NCBI RefSeq assembly: GCF_011317445.1
Contig: NZ_JAAAPL010000003.1
Span: 1 to 64,000 of the forward strand
Length of the DNA stretch: 64,000 nucleotides
Direction: 5' to 3'
DNA from: Chelativorans multitrophicus
GTDB taxonomy: Bacteria > Pseudomonadota > Alphaproteobacteria > Rhizobiales > Rhizobiaceae
The notes below the pieces were generated by a model, which saw nothing but the letters and a program-made list of their open reading frames with translations, ran no database searches and was not told where the DNA came from. Of the stretch, positions 17,115 to 25,500 are shown piece after piece. A program made the position numbers and the translations under genes. Position 1 is the stretch's first letter. Every line of letters starts with the position of its first letter.

Positions 17115-17399
17115 TCAGTGGTGACTTTGCCGAACCATCTCGCGATAGAAGTGTTCGCTCGTCCAGCGGGCGCGAGCGAGGTGTGCGTCGTGGATGCGCA
17201 AGGCACGTTCAGGCTCGGCGGAAGGGTCGATTCCGAAGAGAATCGCGACGGCTTCCTCCCAATTCGAGCCATCGGCTTCGGCGTGCAGAAGACGCATGTA
17301 GAGCTTGAAATGTGCCCGGTCATAGTCGGTGAGCTTGTCGCTCACGGGCGGTTCGTCGAGGAAGGTGGGGCGGTTCACGGCGAGCATCCGTCTCAACAC
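17115..17399 (-). CDS. DUF2285 small protein, QseM-like antiactivator candidate
   Basis: 94 residues made up almost only of the other DUF2285 subtype: KLTDYDRAHFKLYMRLLHAE, NWEEAVAILFGIDPSAEPER, HDAHLARARWTSEHFYREM. In ICEMlSymR7A the antiactivator QseM is a small DUF2285 protein that binds FseA and TraR. Position (between an XRE regulator and fseA-like genes) and size fit that role, which remains inferred. The start may be the first or the fifth codon (both Met). Confidence 0.75.
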   Translation of the reverse strand: MLRRMLAVNRPTFLDEPPVSDKLTDYDRAHFKLYMRLLHAEADGSNWEEAVAILFGIDPSAEPERALRIHDAHLARARWTSEHFYREMVRQSHH

Positions 17400-17498
17400 G
17401 ATTTCGTCAAGGCCGCCGCGCAGGCAATCATTATTCCAGCTTGCCCGAGATAGGGAGCAAAAATCCTCGATGTCGGTGAACGCCCGTGCGCGGAGCCG

Positions 17499-17768
17499 TC
17501 AGGACAGGACCGTAGCGTTCGGCCGTTGAACCAGCATGACACCGCGTCCGCCTTCGGTCGCGATGAAGACGATCCCGGCCTTTTCGAGCGCGCGCTGGAC
17601 CTGAACGCGCGTCGACTCGTGAACTTTCAACTCGCGCCGGTCTTCGAGGCGTTTGAGGGCTGTCAGCGATACGAGGGCCTCTTCTGCTAGCGTGTCTTGA
17701 GTCCAGTCAAGCAACGCCCGCGCGGCCCGAACCTGTCGGGCAGTGATCATGCCACGGATCACCGCCAC
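17499..17768 (-). CDS. XRE-family regulator, QseC-like
   Basis: 89 residues with an XRE helix-turn-helix (TARQVRAARALLDWTQDTLA, then VSLTALKRLEDRRE) and a short C-terminal extension (ALEKAGIVFIATEGGRGVML). A promoter overlapped by a perfect palindrome lies just upstream, which implies autoregulation. It precedes the QseM-like gene by 99 bp in the same direction. In ICEMlSymR7A the XRE protein QseC controls qseM. The equivalence here is by order and family, not by close sequence comparison. Confidence 0.8.
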   Translation of the reverse strand: MAVIRGMITARQVRAARALLDWTQDTLAEEALVSLTALKRLEDRRELKVHESTRVQVQRALEKAGIVFIATEGGRGVMLVQRPNATVLS

Positions 17769-17793
17769 AACTCGGGGCGTAGGCGCCAGAAAT

Positions 17794-17829
17794 ACGGCTA
17801 TTATAGCCGTTTTTTGCGGTGGTCATCAA
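17794..17829 (-). promoter_or_regulatory. Promoter and operator of the XRE regulator
   Basis: Read leftwards, TTGATG (17829-17824), an 18-bp spacer and a perfect TATAAT (17804-17799) form a good sigma-70 promoter. The TATAAT is embedded in a perfect palindrome with one central base (ACGGCTAT / ATAGCCGT, 17794-17810). A repressor bound there would block the -10 box. The start codon lies 26 bp downstream. Confidence 0.75.
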
Positions 17830-17916
17830 CCATTTCCAAGGGTATCACGCGCTAAAAGGTGCGCCGTTGAGTTGCGCGGCCGCCGGTGATTCGAGGACCG
17901 GCGGCCGGCTGACGGG

Positions 17917-18090
17917 TCACACCGCATGCGGGTCGAACGTGTGGATCACTGCGCCGTCGTCGCCGTCGTACTCGGATTCGGGCACGACACCGAAACTGCC
18001 ATCCCCGGCCTGAAAGACAACAATGCTGGCCATGAGGGTGATTGCGAGGCTCCAGGCGCGTTCGTAGGCGTGTTTGCGGGAGAAAGGCAT
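17917..18090 (-). CDS. Small single-helix membrane protein, unknown function
   Basis: 57 residues. A basic start (MPFSRKHAYERAW) precedes one hydrophobic segment (SLAITLMASIVVFQAG) and then an acidic tail (VVPESEYDGDDGAVIHTFDP). CAGGAG lies 8 bp before the ATG at 18088-18090. The amphipathic ordering, good ribosome site and gene-like composition support a real gene despite its size. No function can be assigned. Confidence 0.6.
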   Translation of the reverse strand: MPFSRKHAYERAWSLAITLMASIVVFQAGDGSFGVVPESEYDGDDGAVIHTFDPHAV

Positions 18091-18509
18091 CGTATCTGCT
18101 CCTGTCTTGATGCGGGGAGCGTCCCCGCGACAGGCGCCCGGATTTCCGGGTTGCGGCCGCGTTCACCTCGAAGGGCGAAGCCGCGCGAGGCGGCACGCGA
18201 ACAGCGTAGCCGACCCTTTACGGGTTGAACGTCAGGACGGTGTTCTGGAAGACGGAAAGCGCAAGAAAGCGGAGGCGATCGTCCGCGATCAGGATGCAAA
18301 GGCCGCGATGCCGCAGTCACAGCCGCCCGCCGTGCAGGCTCCGTGTTGGTGGGGAAAGCCGAATGGAGGCAAGGGCCGTGGCGGGAAAGTGGAGGACGAG
18401 AAAGGCCGGAGTTCGGGCTGCAATGTCCAAGGAATGCAAGAAGGCACAGTGGGGGCGAAGGGACACCGCCAGGAGCAGCGGCTTGCCGGCCGGTGAACAT
18501 GACTAAAGC
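18091..18509. other. Intergenic region downstream of ssb
   Basis: About 420 bp with no supportable gene on either strand. The open frames present have arginine/proline-rich compositions typical of GC-rich non-coding DNA. Confidence 0.5.
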
Positions 18510-18531
18510 CCCGGCGGCTTGCGCCGCCGGG
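18510..18531 (-). terminator. Hairpin terminator after ssb
   Basis: A perfect 9-bp stem (CCCGGCGGC at 18510-18518, GCCGCCGGG at 18523-18531) with a 4-base loop lies 17 bp past the ssb stop. Read leftwards the stem is followed by GCTTTAGTC, a weak T-rich tail. Confidence 0.65.
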
Positions 18532-18547
18532 TGCTTGGTCGCGCTGC

Positions 18548-18946
18548 TCAGAAAGGGATCTCGTCGTCGGGATCGTTGGCGCCACCGGCGTCGTTCACCC
18601 GCTTCGGCCAAGCCTGAAACTCGATCTTCTCGGCGATGACCTCGGTGGTGTAGCGCGTGACGCCTTCCTTATCCGTCCACTTCTGCGTCTTGTTGCGGCC
18701 GATCACCAGCACCTTCATGCCCTTCACGCACTTCTCGGCGGACTTGGCCTGGCCGTTGAAGGCGACGACCCGATGCCATTCGGTGTCCTGCTCGGCGCGG
18801 CCGTTCTCGTCCCGGACGATGGAGCCGTCTGCGTAGCGCGGGCGGGAAGTGGCGAGAGAGAAGTTGGCGACGCGATTGCCGTTTCCGGTGTTGCGGACTT
18901 CGGGGTCGGCACCGAGGTTGCCGTTGAGGATAACGATGTTGGTCAT
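18548..18946 (-). CDS. ssb: Single-stranded DNA-binding protein
   Basis: 132-residue SSB. The OB-fold start (MTNIVILNGNLGADPEVRNT) and the segments VANFSLATSRPR and WHRVVAFNGQAKSAEKCVKG are typical. The acidic tail ends in DDEIPF, the tip that recruits SSB-interacting proteins. Element-borne SSBs coat the incoming strand and are common in leading regions. Start at 18944-18946, with GGAGAC just upstream. Confidence 0.96.
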   Translation of the reverse strand: MTNIVILNGNLGADPEVRNTGNGNRVANFSLATSRPRYADGSIVRDENGRAEQDTEWHRVVAFNGQAKSAEKCVKGMKVLVIGRNKTQKWTDKEGVTRYTTEVIAEKIEFQAWPKRVNDAGGANDPDDEIPF

Positions 18947-18969
18947 TTGATGTCTCCGTTTGCTCTTGG

Positions 18970-18988
18970 CGGAGGGACCGTCCCTCCG
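18970..18988 (-). repeat. Perfect GC-rich hairpin in the ssb leader
   Basis: CGGAGGGAC (18970-18978) and GTCCCTCCG (18980-18988) form a 9-bp perfect stem around one base, 24 bp before the ssb start codon. It resembles the hairpins that precede several small genes at 27.5-30.5 kb. Confidence 0.6.
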
Positions 18989-19617
18989 ACGTGAACCCGG
19001 CCAAGGCCGGCGGAAGTCGTTTGCAACCGCCGACTCGTCGGCGGCTCGCCCTCACGCCCCGAGTGGTGCGGGCAGGCGCTTTAGCGCCAACACGGTCGGA
19101 TAGGCGTGAGGGTTGCGGGCGGCGGCCGAACGGACTTAGGGATCATTGAGGAGGAGGGATATGTCCTTCCGCAGAACTCAAACGGGGCGAAGTGCCGAAA
19201 CATCATCCTCGACGGCAATGAGAAGGTGTCAAAACCGACACCGACCCCGGAACCAGAATCCAAGCAGACTGATAGTTTCACTTGCTTCCTGCTTCGGAGA
19301 CGGAACCGTCCCGGTTCGTGATGCCACGCAGAGAACACCGTCTTTGGCGCTCGTCGCGGTTCGACGTCGCGCACGACCGACATCGTGCGAAGGGTTTGAA
19401 GCTGAATGAAGCGGTGGAACGGACGACGCCGAGATGTGGACGGATTAGGCGTCGAGCTGCAACCCGCCAACGTTCTGCCGATTCCGAGTTGCGGTTGACT
19501 GAAGGGGCGAGAGGGAGGGTCTTTCCAAAGACCTGGCGCCGACCCCAACCGGGCCGTCCGACCGATGCGCTCCGAGGTTATCCGTTCTGGGCTTCGGAAA
19601 ACCGGCCGGCATGGCGC
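18989..19617. other. Non-coding stretch upstream of ssb
   Basis: About 630 bp. One leftward frame of 155 codons (19081-19548) exists, but its product is Ser/Pro/Arg-rich without domains and has no ribosome site. Around 19190-19280 the composition drops to moderate GC. A short inverted repeat (GAACCG/CGGTTC) is present near 19303-19320. I see nothing else. Confidence 0.5.
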
Positions 19618-20034
19618 TCAGCGCGACAGAGCGGCCTCACCGAGCGCGTTGAGGTTCACGATCGCCGCAACGCCGACAACGACCCCGGCGGTGATGCCAA
19701 CCGAGTTTAGCAACATGGCGGAATCGGTGGCGTTCTTTAGGATGCCATAGATCAGCGCGTAGCCGGCGATGAAGGCAGGCGTGGCGAAAACCGCGAGCGC
19801 GATAAGCCGCACGGCTGGGTTCTTGGCAATGCCGACGACCGCGATCACAAGGGCGACGGACGCCAGCGCAGCACCGAGCGCCGCGAGTCCCGACATGAGG
19901 ACGCCCGCCTCCGTGGCATAGACCCACTGGAATGCCGTTAGCCCGACCATGAACGGAAGGGCGTAGATGGCGAAGTAATATGCGATGACGCACACCACGA
20001 TCGCGGCGGTGATCGCAAGCAGGATGAGTGACAT
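19618..20034 (-). CDS. Multi-pass membrane protein, unknown function
   Basis: 138 residues, nearly all hydrophobic, with about four membrane helices (LLAITAAIVVCVIAYYFAIY, VLMSGLAALGAALASVALVI, LIALAVFATPAFIAGYALIY, VGITAGVVVGVAAIVNL). I chose the start at MSLILL (20032-20034) because it opens the first helix and has GGAGG upstream. No family recognised. It lies alone between ssb and the DUF2493 gene. Confidence 0.75.
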   Translation of the reverse strand: MSLILLAITAAIVVCVIAYYFAIYALPFMVGLTAFQWVYATEAGVLMSGLAALGAALASVALVIAVVGIAKNPAVRLIALAVFATPAFIAGYALIYGILKNATDSAMLLNSVGITAGVVVGVAAIVNLNALGEAALSR

Positions 20035-20303
20035 GGCGGCCTCCTTGCTAGACGGTAGAATCGCCCGAAACACTATCGCGGGCAAGGTGTTTATTTGCGG
20101 CGCACGGCGATGAGCGGCGAAGCTGCGAGCCTCGTCATCGGCGGCAGCGGGATGCTCTCCGAGAGGATGCGGCGGCTTGCGCCTCGCTGCTTGCGGTCGC
20201 TACAGGAGCCGTGACGGTGGGCTTGGGGGCATTGCCGCGCCGACACGTGGACGGTCTCGGATCGTCGGCAAGCCGGTGTCCGTCGACGGGAGGAAGGTGG
20301 CGC

Positions 20304-21236
20304 TCACGCGCCACCTTCATACATCCGGGCCGGAATGCCTAGCTTGCGGGCCTTGTCGTAGATATTGCCCTGAATCCCGCCGGTGCCAAAGACGAGGACG
20401 CCGACCGGGAGGATTTCGAGCATCGCGTCGTTGCGCTTGTAAGGCGCTTGCTTCGCCGGATATTTCTTGAAGTCCGGCCTCAGCGGGATCTGCTTGACCT
20501 TGCGGTCATCTGCCCAGCGGGCGGCGATCTTCTCGGCGCCGCGATCGGAGCCGCCATGCATCAGCACCATGTCCGGCCGCTTCTCAAGGGCCTGGTCGAG
20601 CTTCGCCCAGATGAAGTGGTGGTCGTTGAAGTCGGTGCCGCCCGAGACCGCAACCACCGGACCGGAGGGTAGCATCACCTCGTTCTCGGCGCGGCGCCGG
20701 GCAGCCAGGAAGTCGCGGCTGTCGATCACCGCCGCCGTCAGGTTGCGATGGTTGACCAGCGAGCCGGTGCGCGGCCGCCACGGCGTGCCGGTCTGGCGCT
20801 CGAAGTGATCACTGGCCTGGTCGCGCATCAGCTCGAAGGCGTTGCGCCGCTCGATCAGGGTCTGGCCCTCTGCCGTCAGGCGCTCCAGCTCGGTGGATTT
20901 CACTTCCGAGCCGTCCTGCTCCCGCTGAAGCCGGCGCTGGGCACGTTCGTTGTCGTCAAGCTCGCGTTCGATTCGGCCGGCTGCACGGTGGAACAGATTG
21001 ACCGTCCCCCAGAGCAACTCGTCGAGGTCGGGTTCGAGGCGGGTGTCGCCGAGCGTGGCGACCAGGGCGTCGAAGATGTCGGCGATGGCGCCCGCGACCG
21101 CGTTGCCCTCGGGCAGCGGGCGAGGATCGGGTTCTTCCTCGAAAGGGCGGTAGCCGTAGAGCTGCAATTCGTTGAGAACGTGATCGGTTGGGGACGAGGC
21201 GTGGACCGGCTCGAAATCGTCGTCGTGTTGGGTCAT
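20304..21236 (-). CDS. DUF2493 (SLOG-fold) protein
   Basis: 310 residues. The C-terminal third carries the DUF2493 SLOG domain: VVAVSGGTDFNDHHFIWAKL, DMVLMHGGSDRGAEKIAARW and the end VLVFGTGGIQGNIYDKARKL. SLOG domains bind nucleotides or their derivatives. The N-terminal part has a long charged helical region (about residues 85-145). It is common in the leading-type region of alphaproteobacterial elements. Role unknown. Confidence 0.88.
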   Translation of the reverse strand: MTQHDDDFEPVHASSPTDHVLNELQLYGYRPFEEEPDPRPLPEGNAVAGAIADIFDALVATLGDTRLEPDLDELLWGTVNLFHRAAGRIERELDDNERAQRRLQREQDGSEVKSTELERLTAEGQTLIERRNAFELMRDQASDHFERQTGTPWRPRTGSLVNHRNLTAAVIDSRDFLAARRRAENEVMLPSGPVVAVSGGTDFNDHHFIWAKLDQALEKRPDMVLMHGGSDRGAEKIAARWADDRKVKQIPLRPDFKKYPAKQAPYKRNDAMLEILPVGVLVFGTGGIQGNIYDKARKLGIPARMYEGGA

Positions 21237-21558
21237 CCCGGTGGCTCCTTGTGAGGCTAGCCGCGACCGCCGCGGCCTTCATGGCGACGAAAGCCCACGG
21301 GCGGGACGGTCTGGCAGTCCCCGCACTCTCGCGGGGGCCTCGATGGCCGGGTCCGGGTAATTTGTTTCGCGCTGCAAAGGCGGGGCTCGTCCCCGCCGGC
21401 GGAAATTAGCCGGACCCGGCCATTGCCTGCCCGGCCCGTTTGTGGGCCGCTCGCCCTCTCAGAAGGCCAAGGTCGCCGGCCTCTCCGGCACACGGACACC
21501 CGGCCGCATGACCGGACGACACCGCGCCGGTCGTATCGCCGGCTCCGATCATCACGGC
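21237..21558. other. Structured intergenic region between Toprim and DUF2493 genes
   Basis: 322 bp without a gene. It contains an 81-bp nested inverted repeat (21343-21423, listed separately) and a further short inverted repeat CCCCGC/GCGGGG at about 21319-21336. Confidence 0.6.
21343..21423. repeat. 81-bp nested inverted repeat (cruciform-like)
   Basis: The outer arms are 21 bp each (21343-21363 and 21403-21423) and pair at 20 of 21 positions (left arm begins ATGGCCGGGTCCGG). Inside is a perfect 7-bp hairpin (GGCGGGG at 21379-21385, CCCCGCC at 21391-21397). It is far longer than a normal terminator and has no poly-T tail. A role as a single-strand initiation site, single-strand promoter or regulatory structure is possible. 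Confidence 0.8.
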
Positions 21559-22599
21559 TCAACTGCCGAGGAAGCGGCCTGCATCGTCGGGGTGGATCTG
21601 GTCCCTCAGCAACGCCATGAGAGCATCAAGGCCGTCATCGCGAAGATCATTGTTGAAGTCGCCGCCGCGCGGTGCGAGCCCGATGGCCTCGATCCCGGCC
21701 GCCGTTGCGGTGGAGATGAGCCTGTCCCGCGCGCGGTTACCAGCCGGATCTCGATCACGGACGACATAGAGCCTACGCAATTCCGCCGGGAACAGGATGG
21801 CCGCGAGGTGAGCCGCAGAGAGCGCCGCGATCATCGGCATCCGGGGCAGGCCCGAGCGGACTGATAGCACCGTCTCGATGCCCTCGCCGGCCGCCATCAC
21901 TGCGCCCGACCGCCCGAACCGGACGCCGTTGCCGAGAAGTTCGCCCATCGCCCGGCGCGGCGTTTCGACAGCCGCCTTTGCGGCGCCGTCCGGGGAGAGC
22001 CAAGTGCGATGCGCGCCGGTCATGGCGTCGGCGAGGTCGGTGACGGAGGCGATCATCGCCGGCAGTGCCTGGGTGACGCGCGACCCTCGAGGACGGTAGT
22101 AGCAACCGGGATGGAAGTGCAGGCTTCCGAGATCGTGCAATGCCGTGATGCCGCGATTGCGCAGATAGGTTTCCGCAATCGTGCCGCGGATGGGCTGAGA
22201 AATGGCAACCAGCCGGCGCGCGGCTTCGCGCGATCGTGGCGGGGCCGGTTTCCAGTCGTGGTCGGTCCGCTCTGGTGGATTGGGGTCAGGCAGCGCTAGA
22301 AAGCGGCGGGCCTCAGCCGCGATGGAGCGGAAGTCGGAACGCCCGATCGCCGCCCCGATCACGTCAAGCAGATCGCCATAGGCGTCTGCAAACGCTGCGT
22401 CGGTCCAGTTCCCGGCTGCGCCCTTGCCGCTCTCCGGGCCGGTTAGGCGCACGAACATGGAACGGCCGGGCGTGTTGTTGACATCGCCCACCAGCCAGTA
22501 GTGGCCTTCGCGTCGACCGTTGGAGAGATAATGGCGGCAGACCGCCTCGGCCCTCCGGCCGAGACGGATTGCCAGCTCCGAGGCGTCGTGCCGGGACAT
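21559..22599 (-). CDS. Toprim-domain protein (DUF7146 type), primase-like
   Basis: 346 residues. The N-terminal part (MSRHDASELAIRLGRRAEAV, then HYWLVGDVNNTPGRSMFVRL) resembles the DUF7146 primase-like region. The Toprim fold follows: AAGEGIETVLSVRSGLPRM, then LYVVRDRDPAGNRARDRL with its acidic pair. It may prime complementary-strand synthesis after transfer (inference). The start shares one base with the stop of the upstream methylase-helicase gene (TAATG). Confidence 0.85.
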   Translation of the reverse strand: MSRHDASELAIRLGRRAEAVCRHYLSNGRREGHYWLVGDVNNTPGRSMFVRLTGPESGKGAAGNWTDAAFADAYGDLLDVIGAAIGRSDFRSIAAEARRFLALPDPNPPERTDHDWKPAPPRSREAARRLVAISQPIRGTIAETYLRNRGITALHDLGSLHFHPGCYYRPRGSRVTQALPAMIASVTDLADAMTGAHRTWLSPDGAAKAAVETPRRAMGELLGNGVRFGRSGAVMAAGEGIETVLSVRSGLPRMPMIAALSAAHLAAILFPAELRRLYVVRDRDPAGNRARDRLISTATAAGIEAIGLAPRGGDFNNDLRDDGLDALMALLRDQIHPDDAGRFLGS

Positions 22600-25500
22600 T
22601 ACGCCGCCTCCCGCTCGCCGATGCGCTCGACCGACCAGCGGTCGAGGATACGGCCGAGCACCGCGACGCCGGACGCATCGGTCGGCACGAACATCCTGAG
22701 CTTCCACGAGATGATTTCGTGAAAAAGCCCGTAGGCCGTCAGCCGCTCGCGCATCGTGTCGGTAAAGCCCGACAGCTCGATTCGGTGTGCGCCCATAACG
22801 CGGACGCGGCGAAGCTGAAGGCCCTCCGCGAGATCGAGGACCGTGCGACCGTCCATGAGCGCCGTGAAGGCGTCATCGGGCGTGAGCGCCGTCGTCCCGG
22901 TCGCGGTGGCCTGCGCGACCCAGGCCGGCGATACGCGGCGGCCGATGACGCGCTCGCCAGTGTCGGTCTGGAGCCGATAGACGCGGGTGGACTCGTTCGG
23001 CAGCCGCTTCCAGATCGGCAGCAGTAGGCCCGTCACCATGTGCAGGGTGCCGTCGTAGAACTCCGGCACCTCCGCGACCTCGGCGTTCCAGGTCGAGGCG
23101 AAGACGTCGCGCTCGGCTTCGACCCAACGGGTCTCGCCCAGGAGACGGGTGGGAATGTTCTGTTTCTCCATCGGCCGGATCAGCCGGACGCGCCGCTCGA
23201 TCTCGCCATCGTCGAGCATGACGCTGGTGGTCGGAACCTGCACGGCCGCGCGGCTCGATTGCTCGTTGACGAGGAGCTTCGCGCGCGGGTCGGCCAGCTC
23301 GGCCAGGGCGGCCTCGAGCGTCACCGGCCAGTTGCGCCTCCGCTCCGTGATCGTCAGCAGACGGGTTTCGGCGCCAGTCCGGGGATGGGTGTAGATCGTC
23401 TGCCGATCGGTGACGACGAAGCTCTCGGCGCGCAGCGTTTCGAGCCCGGCGTCGTAGGTGCCGGAAGCGATGGCGCCCTCGATGCGGGCTGTCAGGAGCT
23501 GCTCGAACACCGCAAAGAGGATGCCCTGAAGCTCGATCGTCAGGGCCAGCAGACGGTTGAGAAACGTTGTGATCGGCGGAAGTTCATCCTTGATGCCGTT
23601 CTCGTCCATCAGTCTCAGGCCGGTGGCGGCCTCGAAGCGTTCGAGCGAGCAGCCTTCGACCTTGCCGCGCACGAGCAGGAGGTAGAGCTGGCGCAGGGCA
23701 TCCCGCGCATAGTGCGATTCAAGATTGTCCTCGGGCCGGAACAGCCCTTGGCCGCCGGTCTGGCGCTGGCCGCGCGTGATCGCGCCCAGCGTGTCGAGCC
23801 GCCGCGCAATGGTGCTGAGAAAGCGCCTCTCCGCCTTCACATTGGTCGAGATCGGCCGGAACAGCGGCGGTTGCTTCTGGTTGGTGCGATGCGTCCGGCC
23901 GAGCCCCTGAATGGCGGTGTCGGCCCGCCAGCCGGCTTCGAGCAGATAGTGGACGCGCAGCCGCGTGTTCTTCGCCGACAGTTCGGCATGGTAGGACCGG
24001 CCGGTGCCGCCCGCGTCGCTGAACACCAGCGCGCGTTTGGCGTCGTCCATGAACGCCTGGGTCTCGGCGAGGTTGGCCGAGGCCGCTCGGTTCTCGACCA
24101 CCAACCGATCGATGGTGACGCCGTGGCCGACCTTGCGGACGATACGCCGGGACCGGCCCGTGACTTCGGCCACGGTGTCGGTGCCGAAATGCTGGACGAG
24201 TTGGTCGAGCGCGCCGGGGACTGGCGGCAGGCTGGCGAGCTTGGCGATCAGCCCGTCGCGCCGGGCCACCGCCTGGCGGCACTCGACTGGCTGGCCCGCG
24301 CGTGTTACGGGCCGCGACGACAGGTTGCCCTCGGAATCGGTGAACGGCTCGTAGAGCTGCACCGGGAAGGAATGGGCAAGATAGTCGAGCACATATTCCC
24401 TTGGGGTAATGTCGACGCGGACGTCGTTCCATTCCTCGGTGGGCAATTCCGCCAGCCGGCGTTCCATCAGTGCCTCGCCGGTGGAAACGATCTGGATGAC
24501 GGCTGCGTGGCCTTCCTCCAGATCGCGGGCGATCGAGCGGATCAACGTCGGGGTTTTCATCGACGTGAGCAGATGGCCGAAAAACCTCTGCTTGGCGGAT
24601 TCGAAGGCGCTGCGCGCCGCCGACTTCGCCTGCCGGTTCAGGGTGCCGGACGAGCCGGTGATATTCGACGCCTCCATCGCTGCATCCAGATTGTTATGGA
24701 TGATGGCGAACGCCCCGGCATAGGCGTCGTAGATGCGGGTCTGCTCGGACGTCAGTTCGTGTTCGACCAGCTCGTATTCGACGCCGGCGAACGAGAGTGA
24801 ACGGGCGGTGTAGAGGCCGAGCGCGCGTAGGTCTCGCGCGAGAACTTCCATGGCCGCGACGCCACCGCCCTCGATCGCCTCGACAAACTCGGCGCGTGTC
24901 CCGAACGGGAAATCCTCGCCGCCCCAGAGGCCAAGACGCTGGGCATAGGCGAGATTATGCACCGTGGTCGCGCCGGTGGCCGACACATAGACGATACGAG
25001 CCTGGGGCAGCGCATGTTGCAGACGAAGGCCGGCCCGACCCTGCTGGGACGGGGCGACGTCTCCGCGTTCGCCCTTGCCGCCGGCCGCGTTGGCCATCGC
25101 ATGCGCCTCGTCGAAAATGATCACTCCGTCAAACTTCGGACCCAACCATTGGACGATCTGCTCGACCCTGGAAACCCTCTCTCCGCGCGCGTCGGAGCGC
25201 AGCGTGGCATAGGTCAGAAAAAGGACACCCTCATCGAGCGTGATCGGCTGGCCCTGCGGGAATCGCGATAGCGGAAAGATCAGCAGACGCTCCATTCCGA
25301 GCGCCCCCCAATCGCGCTGGGCATCCTCCAGCAGCTTGTCGGACTTCGAGATCCAGACCGCCTTGCGCCGGCCCTGCATCCAGTTGTCGAGGATGATGGC
25401 GGCAGATTCCCGGCCCTTGCCGACGCCGGTGCCATCGCCGATCATGAATCCTTGGCGGAACAGGAGGGCGTCCACGGCGTCCTCCGGCGCGGCCGAGACA

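Noticed and set aside
19081-19548. 155-codon leftward frame upstream of ssb
   Set aside because: No ribosome site, no domains, Ser/Pro/Arg-rich; probably non-coding.
23040-24800. 586-codon rightward frame opposite the methylase-helicase
   Set aside because: Shadow frame; Arg/Gly/Leu-rich translation with no motifs and no ribosome site.
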